From G965220205 sp965220205 (lineage in GTDB: Bacteria > Chloroflexota > Dehalococcoidia > Lucifugimonadales > Australimonadaceae), in assembly GCA_965220205.1 (NCBI GenBank), contig OZ244812.1:2046001-2110000 (forward strand): a stretch of DNA of 64,000 bases. Direction: 5' to 3'. Shown here piece by piece: positions 58,900-64,000 of the stretch. Numbering within the stretch: position 1 is the first letter of the stretch; each line of letters opens with the position of its first letter. The notes beneath the pieces were generated by a model. It worked only from the letters and a program-made list of their open reading frames with translations, was not told where the DNA came from and made no database searches. The position numbers and the translations under genes were made by a program.

Positions 58900-60684
58900 C
58901 TAGCGGGGCGCCTTCTGCAGGCGGTGCACCTCGATAGTGTCGCCGATTTCGTACGCGTTGAATCCTTCGATTGTCATTCCGCACTCGTAGCCGGTCGCCA
59001 CCTCGCGCACGTCGTCCTTGAAGCGGCGCAAGCTGCCCACCGGGCCGTCGAACAGCAGTTGACCGTCGCGGACGACTCTCGCCATCGCGCCCCGGCTGAC
59101 CTTTCCGTCGGTGACGTAGCAGCCTGCCGTCTTGCGCGTGCGCCCGATCGCGAAGATCGCACGTACTTCGAGGGAGCCTTCCTTAACGTCCTGCATGGAT
59201 GGTTCGAGCATTCCGGCAAGCGCCGCTTGGATGTCCTCGGTGAGCCGGTAGATGATGTTGTAGTGCCTGATGTCGACGTGGTCCTGGGCGGCGAGGCGCA
59301 TCGCGCCCTGGTCCGAGCCCACGTTGAATCCGACGATGATGGCCTCCGACGCGACGGCCAGCAGGACGTCGGTCTCCGTGACAGCGCCCGTGGCGGCGTG
59401 GATGATGCGCACCTGCGTCACGTTGTTGTTCAGCTGCTCGAGTCCCTGCCGGACGGCCTCCAAGCTGCCATGGACGTCTGTCTTCACAACGACGGCGAGC
59501 TCCTTCACCTGGCCGGTGGAGATGCGTGCGCCCACTTCCTCCAGCGTCGCGCCGCGGGCGGTGTGCAGGTCCAGGCGGCGCCGAATCTCAGCCACGGCCT
59601 CGCGGGCTCTGCGCTCGTCGGGGACGACGGCGAGCCGGTCGCCGGCGGCCGGCAACTCGCTGAGTCCGAGTATCTCCACGGGCGCCGACGGCCCGGCGTG
59701 CGTCACGCGGTGTCCCCGGTCGTCGTGCAGCGCCTTCACGCGCCCGCGCACCGAGCCGACCACGATGTAGTCGCCGACCGCGAGCCGGCCTGTCTGGACC
59801 AGCACGGTCGCCAGGGGCCCCCGGCTCTTGTCGAGGCGGGCCTCCACGACGACGCCGACGGCGGGACGTGTCGGGTGGGCCTTGAACTCGCCCACCTCCG
59901 CGACGACCAGCAGGTTCTCCAGGAGGTCGTCGAGTCCGAGGCCAGTCTTGGCCGACACTTCGACGTCGATGACGTCGCCGCCCCACTTCTCGACGACGAG
60001 CTCGTGCTCGGAGAGCTGACGGCGCACGCGCTCGGGGTCGGCGTTGGGCGAGTCCATCTTGTTGACGGCGACGACAATCGGCACTTTGGCCGCCTTGATG
60101 TGGTCGATGGCCTCCACGGTCTGCGGCATGACGCCGTCGTCCGCCGCGACGACGAGGACGGCGATGTCGGTGACCTGAGCGCCGCGAGCGCGCATGGCCG
60201 TGAACGCCTGGTGGCCCGGTGTGTCAATGAAGGTGAGGGGGCGCCCGTCGTGGTCGACCTGGTATGCGCCGATGTGCTGGGTGATGCCGCCTGCCTCGCG
60301 CGAGACGACGTTGGTGTTCCGGATCGCGTCGAGCAGCGTCGTCTTGCCATGGTCAACGTGCCCGAGGATGGTCACGACGGGCGGGCGCTCGACGAGGTCT
60401 GCCTGGTTGTGCTCGGCCACCGACCCCGCGGCAGTGCTGACGGCGTCCTCCGCCCGTCGCGCGGCGTACCCGAAGGGCCGCGCGACCATCGCCGCTGTGT
60501 CGAAATCGATGATCTGGTTGATGTTGGCGAACACGCCCGCCCGCATCAGCTGCTTGATGACCTGGACGGGCTCCACTTGCATGCGCTGCGCGAGGGCGCC
60601 GACGCTCACCGCGTCGGCGATGGGCAGCCCTCGAAGCGTCACTCGCCGCGTTCCGGCCCCTGCCTCAGTTTGTTGTTCGACCAT
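58900..60684 (-). CDS. infB: translation initiation factor IF-2 (short form)
   Basis: 594 aa GTPase that delivers fMet-tRNA to the 30S subunit. A short N-terminal IF2_N domain, then G1 GHVDHGKTTLLDAIR, G3 DTPGHQAF, G4 NKMD, followed by beta-barrel domains and the C-terminal initiator-tRNA-binding domain. The long N-terminal region of enterobacterial IF-2 is missing, as in many Chloroflexota and Firmicutes. Confidence 0.95.
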   Translation of the reverse strand: MVEQQTEAGAGTRRVTLRGLPIADAVSVGALAQRMQVEPVQVIKQLMRAGVFANINQIIDFDTAAMVARPFGYAARRAEDAVSTAAGSVAEHNQADLVERPPVVTILGHVDHGKTTLLDAIRNTNVVSREAGGITQHIGAYQVDHDGRPLTFIDTPGHQAFTAMRARGAQVTDIAVLVVAADDGVMPQTVEAIDHIKAAKVPIVVAVNKMDSPNADPERVRRQLSEHELVVEKWGGDVIDVEVSAKTGLGLDDLLENLLVVAEVGEFKAHPTRPAVGVVVEARLDKSRGPLATVLVQTGRLAVGDYIVVGSVRGRVKALHDDRGHRVTHAGPSAPVEILGLSELPAAGDRLAVVPDERRAREAVAEIRRRLDLHTARGATLEEVGARISTGQVKELAVVVKTDVHGSLEAVRQGLEQLNNNVTQVRIIHAATGAVTETDVLLAVASEAIIVGFNVGSDQGAMRLAAQDHVDIRHYNIIYRLTEDIQAALAGMLEPSMQDVKEGSLEVRAIFAIGRTRKTAGCYVTDGKVSRGAMARVVRDGQLLFDGPVGSLRRFKDDVREVATGYECGMTIEGFNAYEIGDTIEVHRLQKAPR

Positions 60685-60741
60685 CCACTGTCCCCCTCGT
60701 CATCGCTTCGCCGCCCTGCCCGGCGTCATCGCCACTCGTCA

Positions 60742-61035
60742 TCATGCCCGACGCCGTTCGGAGGGCAGGGCTGCGCCATACTCCTGCAATCTCGCTCTGC
60801 TCGCGTCGCTCACCGTTTCCCGGAGCGCTCGGGCGAGCCGCCCGCCCTTGGCGACGGCCTGCCAGCACGCCTCCTGACGGCACACATAGGCGCCGCGCCC
60901 AGCGTGCTTCCCCGTCTCGTCGACGATGCAGTCGCCCCCCGGCGTGATGACAACGCGGACGAGGTCGCGCTTCGGCAGCTTCGTCCGGCACACTACGCAA
61001 CTGCGTAGGGGGACATGCCGTGGTTGCGCCGCCAC
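60742..61035 (-). CDS. ylxR: YlxR-family RNA-binding protein
   Basis: 97 aa DUF448 protein. CVVCRTKLPKRDLVRVV and GRGAYVCRQEACWQ are the conserved motifs. Always found between nusA and infB; a nucleic-acid binding role is reported for the family. GTG start, 8 bp after the nusA stop. Confidence 0.9.
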   Translation of the reverse strand: MAAQPRHVPLRSCVVCRTKLPKRDLVRVVITPGGDCIVDETGKHAGRGAYVCRQEACWQAVAKGGRLARALRETVSDASRARLQEYGAALPSERRRA

Positions 61036-61043
61036 CGCTGCCC

Positions 61044-62687
61044 CTACGGCTCCTGGTTGGAGCTGCTCTCGACGCTGGGCTCCGGCTGTTGCGGCCGCCC
61101 CCCGGCGGCGCCAGGCCTGCCGCCCCTCGCCGGGGGCGCCGGGGGCCGACGGTTCGCCTGGCGGTTGCCTCTGCGGCGCCCCGTGGCGCGGCGCGGCTGG
61201 GGCGCTCCGAGAATGTCCTCCGCGAACCGGATCTGCGGTCCGCCTCCGACAGGCTCGAGCACCTTCCAGACGTCCTCTGAGTCGATCTGGACCTCCTCGA
61301 CGACGATTTCGTCGTCGATTTCCTCCCCGATGCCCAGCGACTCGCGCGCCAGCATCTCCTCGGCGGTCATCGTCGGCCCTGCGTGGGCGGCGGCCTCCGC
61401 CCTGGCGGCCTCCGCTGCCTCGGCAGCCTCCGCGGCCGCCCGCTCGGCGGCCTCCTGCTCGGCTTCGAGCTCGGCCAGAATCGCGGCCTCGTCCTCGGCG
61501 ACCGGGGCCTCGGCGACCTCCGCCACGGCGCGAAGGTCCTCGACCTCGGGGACTTCGACGGACTCCGGGACCTCCGGCGCCGCGGCCCGCTCGGCCACCT
61601 CGCCTTCGATCTGCTGCTTCATCCGCTCGATCTCGATCTCAGTCGAGCTCTTGATGTCCACCTTCCAGCCCGTCAACTTCGCGGCGAGCCGAGCGTTCTG
61701 GCCCTCTCGGCCGATGGCCAACGAGAGGAGCCGGTCGGGCACGACGACGATCGCCGTTTCCTCCTGGGCGTCGAGCTCGACGCGCAACGGCTGGGCCGGG
61801 CTCAACGCATGAGAGATGAAGACGGCCGGGTCCCGCGACCACTGGATGACGTCGATCTTCTCGCCCTGGAGTTCGTTGACGATGTTCTGGATGCGGATGC
61901 CCCGCAGCCCGACGCATGCGCCGACTGGGTCGACGCCGTCCTGCCTTGCGAAGACGGCGACCTTGCTGCGCGACCCCGGCTCGCGCGCGATGCCGCGAAT
62001 CTCGACGATGCCGTTGTAGATCTCCGGCACTTCCATCTCGAACAGCCGCCGGAGGAGGTTGGGGTGGGTTCTCGTGACGACGATCTCGGGCCCTCGCGGC
62101 GTCCTGGCCACCTCGAGGATCATTGCTTTCATCTTCATGCCGGGGCGGTAGCGTTCGGGCGGAGGCTGCTCCGACGGCGGCAACACCGCGGTCGCCCGGC
62201 CGTTGAGGTCGAGTGTCACCACGCCGCCATAGCGGGAGTCGCCCCGCTGGACGGTTGCCGTGAACACCTCGCCCTCGCGGTCGGTGAACTCGGCGAAGAT
62301 GAGCTCGCGCTCGGCCTCGCGCAGACGCTGGATGACGACTTGCTTCGCGGTCTGCGCGGCGATGCGCCCCGCCACCTGCGGCTCCATCTCGAACTCGAGC
62401 ACGTCGCCGACTTCGTGCTTCGCGCCCTTGCGGATCTGGTTGGCCTCGTCCACCGTCAGTTCGGCGAGGTCGTTCGCGACCTCCTCGACGACCGTCTTGA
62501 CCTGGAAGGCCTCGACGTCGCCGGTGCCCGGGTCCAGATGCACGCGGATGTTGCTCTGGCCTCCCGAGGCGCTGTCTCTGCGATAGGCTGACGCGAGCGC
62601 GGCCTCCACTGCCGAGATGACCATGTCCTGAGGCAGGTTGCGCTCCGCGGCCAGCTGCGTCACCGCAATCAGAAAGTCGCTCTTCAT
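61044..62687 (-). CDS. nusA: transcription elongation factor NusA
   Basis: 547 aa. N-terminal RNAP-binding domain about 1-125, S1 domain about 130-200, KH1 and KH2 about 225-350 (VGACVGLRGIRIQNIVNEL; AIGREGQNARLAAKLTGWKVDI). The C-terminal ~190 residues are Ala/Glu-rich, low complexity, then basic (GRRRGNRQANRR). Leads the operon; rimP, its usual upstream partner, is not present, since the next gene is divergent. Confidence 0.95.
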   Translation of the reverse strand: MKSDFLIAVTQLAAERNLPQDMVISAVEAALASAYRRDSASGGQSNIRVHLDPGTGDVEAFQVKTVVEEVANDLAELTVDEANQIRKGAKHEVGDVLEFEMEPQVAGRIAAQTAKQVVIQRLREAERELIFAEFTDREGEVFTATVQRGDSRYGGVVTLDLNGRATAVLPPSEQPPPERYRPGMKMKAMILEVARTPRGPEIVVTRTHPNLLRRLFEMEVPEIYNGIVEIRGIAREPGSRSKVAVFARQDGVDPVGACVGLRGIRIQNIVNELQGEKIDVIQWSRDPAVFISHALSPAQPLRVELDAQEETAIVVVPDRLLSLAIGREGQNARLAAKLTGWKVDIKSSTEIEIERMKQQIEGEVAERAAAPEVPESVEVPEVEDLRAVAEVAEAPVAEDEAAILAELEAEQEAAERAAAEAAEAAEAARAEAAAHAGPTMTAEEMLARESLGIGEEIDDEIVVEEVQIDSEDVWKVLEPVGGGPQIRFAEDILGAPQPRRATGRRRGNRQANRRPPAPPARGGRPGAAGGRPQQPEPSVESSSNQEP

Positions 62688-62983
62688 GGAGTCCCGTACC
62701 TCCCTCTACCCCGGCGGCAGGTCATCGCGCTCTTACCAGCCAATCTCCCTGAACGCGAGAGAGTGGGCCAAGCCCACTCTCTCCAGCCCCAATCCTACGC
62801 CCCGCCCGCTCCGTTGTCCACCGACCCATACGCGTCGGCGTGGGGCGTTCCGCGGTCTGCGTGGCCGCGCCGCCGCGCCGGGAACATGCTCTATACTCGG
62901 CGGCGGACACTCGGGGATGGACAGAGCAAGTCCGGCTACGAGCGACGCGCGCGCTCATGCGGCGCGCCGGAAGGAGGAGCGCT

Positions 62984-64000
62984 ATGAAGTGGGCATCGAG
63001 CCTGTCGGAGAAACCGGCGCCCGCCGCGGCGCTGGCGGAGTGCGCGGACGATGTGCTGGCGCAGCTAGGGCCCGACGCGGAGGCCGACTTGGTGGTCGTG
63101 TTCGCCTCCCCCGGCTACGACCAACAGACCGAGCCGCTGGGCCTGCTCGTGCGCGAGCGTTTCCCCTCGGCGGCAATCGTGGGCTGCATGGGCGCCGGCG
63201 TCATCGGCGGCGGACGGGAAGTCGAGCACTCGCCGGCCCTCTCCGTCACTGCCGCGCACCTGCCCGGGGTTAGGGTCAACGGCTTCCACATCGGGAGCGA
63301 CGATCTGCCGTCCCCGGACGCGGCGCCAGACGCCTGGCACCGGTTGGTGGGCGTGACGCCGGACTTGGACCCGCACTTCATCCTGCTGGCCGACCCGTTT
63401 TCGGTGCGCGGCGAGGACCTGCTGGAGGGGCTCGATTTCGCGTTTCCCGCTGCGGCGAAGATCGGCGGCCTCGCCAGCGGCGGACAGCGGCCGCAGTCGC
63501 ACGTCCTCTACTGCAACGGCGACGCGTTCCGGGACGGAGTCGTGGGAGTCGGGCTCGCGGGCAACATCACTGTCGACACGGTGGTGGCGCAAGGGTGCCG
63601 GCCTGTGGGCGAGCCGATGCACGTGACCGAGGCCGAGCACAACCTAGTGATCAGCGTCGACGGCACGCCGACGATGGAGCGCCTGCAAGCGATGTTCGAG
63701 CGCATGCCGCCGAGCGAGCAACAACTCGTTCAGCACAATCTGTTCGTCGGGCTTGCCATGGACCCACTCCAGGACCGGGTGGAGGCGGGGGAATTCCTGA
63801 TCAGGAACATCGTTGGCGTGGACCCGCAGCGGGGCGCGGTGGCCGTCGGCGCCGAGGTGCGCGAGGGCCAGATCATCCAGTTCCACGTCCGCGACGCCGG
63901 GACATCGGCCGAGGACCTGCGGGCGACGCTGGGCGCGTACTTGCGGAGCGCGGGCGACCGCCGGGGCTCCGCGGCGCTTATGTTCCAATGCACCGGGCGC
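62984..64000 (+). CDS. FIST-domain protein (partial, 3' end off the window)
   Basis: 339 codons visible. The N-terminal FIST domain (AECADDVLAQLG ... AIVGCMGAGVIGGG ... HFILLADPFS) and the start of the FIST_C region (VDGTPTMERLQAMFERM) are seen. FIST proteins are proposed sensors for small ligands such as amino acids, often linked to signalling. AAGGAGGAG ribosome site just before ATG 62984. Divergent from nusA with a 296-bp gap in which I see no RNA gene. Confidence 0.85.
   Translation, partial: MKWASSLSEKPAPAAALAECADDVLAQLGPDAEADLVVVFASPGYDQQTEPLGLLVRERFPSAAIVGCMGAGVIGGGREVEHSPALSVTAAHLPGVRVNGFHIGSDDLPSPDAAPDAWHRLVGVTPDLDPHFILLADPFSVRGEDLLEGLDFAFPAAAKIGGLASGGQRPQSHVLYCNGDAFRDGVVGVGLAGNITVDTVVAQGCRPVGEPMHVTEAEHNLVISVDGTPTMERLQAMFERMPPSEQQLVQHNLFVGLAMDPLQDRVEAGEFLIRNIVGVDPQRGAVAVGAEVREGQIIQFHVRDAGTSAEDLRATLGAYLRSAGDRRGSAALMFQCTGR

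Overview
The window is 64 kb of GC-rich bacterial chromosome with tightly packed, often overlapping genes. The likely source is a member of the Chloroflexota, plausibly a Dehalococcoidia or SAR202-like lineage. I infer this from the mix of a complex I operon without nuoEFG, an F420-type luciferase-like enzyme, Rieske oxygenase, SDR and D-aminoacylase genes, mycobacterial-type inositol phosphate synthase and a T-box-controlled trp operon. No 16S rRNA is present to confirm it.

Layout. 1-6243 (minus): complex I genes nuoA-B-C-D-H-I-J-K-L, with nuoL running off the left edge. 6391-13790 (minus): trp operon in the order promoter, Trp T-box leader, trpE, trpG, an unknown membrane protein, trpD, trpC, a GNAT gene, trpF, trpB; trpA is absent. 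13.8-18.6 kb: HNH fragment, glnA, ppdK. 18.6-19.7 kb: repeat island with a duplicated 3' end of plsC. 19.7-21.1 kb: plsC and cmk. 21.4-33 kb: nucleotidyltransferase with a premature stop, gyrB, pyrE-nadD-obgE, dnaA, fmt, rplY and a sulfur cluster (Rrf2, MoeB, CysM, a response regulator, an FmdB-like zinc ribbon). 34.2-41.9 kb: accessory region with a D-aminoacylase-like amidohydrolase, repeats, a complete IS110-family element, an MFS transporter and a Rieske oxygenase behind a 22-bp tandem array. 42-50 kb: DinB, two SDRs, recO, JAMM protease, ftsH, LLM oxidoreductase, Lrp-type RAM protein, HIT and YqeK-type HD proteins. 50.2-52.3 kb: a gene resembling a decayed phage terminase under a striking palindromic promoter, a Cys-rich HTH gene, a strong terminator and tRNA-Pro(GGG). 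52.4-64 kb: prfB with its programmed frameshift, a selenocysteine-containing disulfide oxidoreductase, an inositol-lipid operon, nusA-ylxR-infB-rbfA-truB, and a FIST gene cut by the right edge.

The three strongest signals are as follows. (1) At 53555-54298 a two-domain thioredoxin-fold protein reads through one in-frame TGA placed exactly at the first Cys of its CxxC motif, followed by a hairpin with the bulged U and loop GU of a bacterial SECIS. (2) At 36591-37720 an IS110 element's ends can be fixed to the base by comparison with an empty repeat copy, and its 5' non-coding end folds into two internal loops whose sides match the target and the circular donor junction, as expected of a bridge RNA. 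(3) At 50188-50270 a 19-bp perfect inverted repeat brackets a sigma-70-type promoter whose spacer is a GAAC-N4-GTTC palindrome (SOS-box-like), driving a terminase-like gene that has lost its Walker motifs.

The housekeeping genes mostly form co-directional, translationally coupled operons. Accessory genes sit among several repeat families that recur at 18.7-19.7, 36.0-36.6, 39.0-39.8 and 41.1-41.8 kb.
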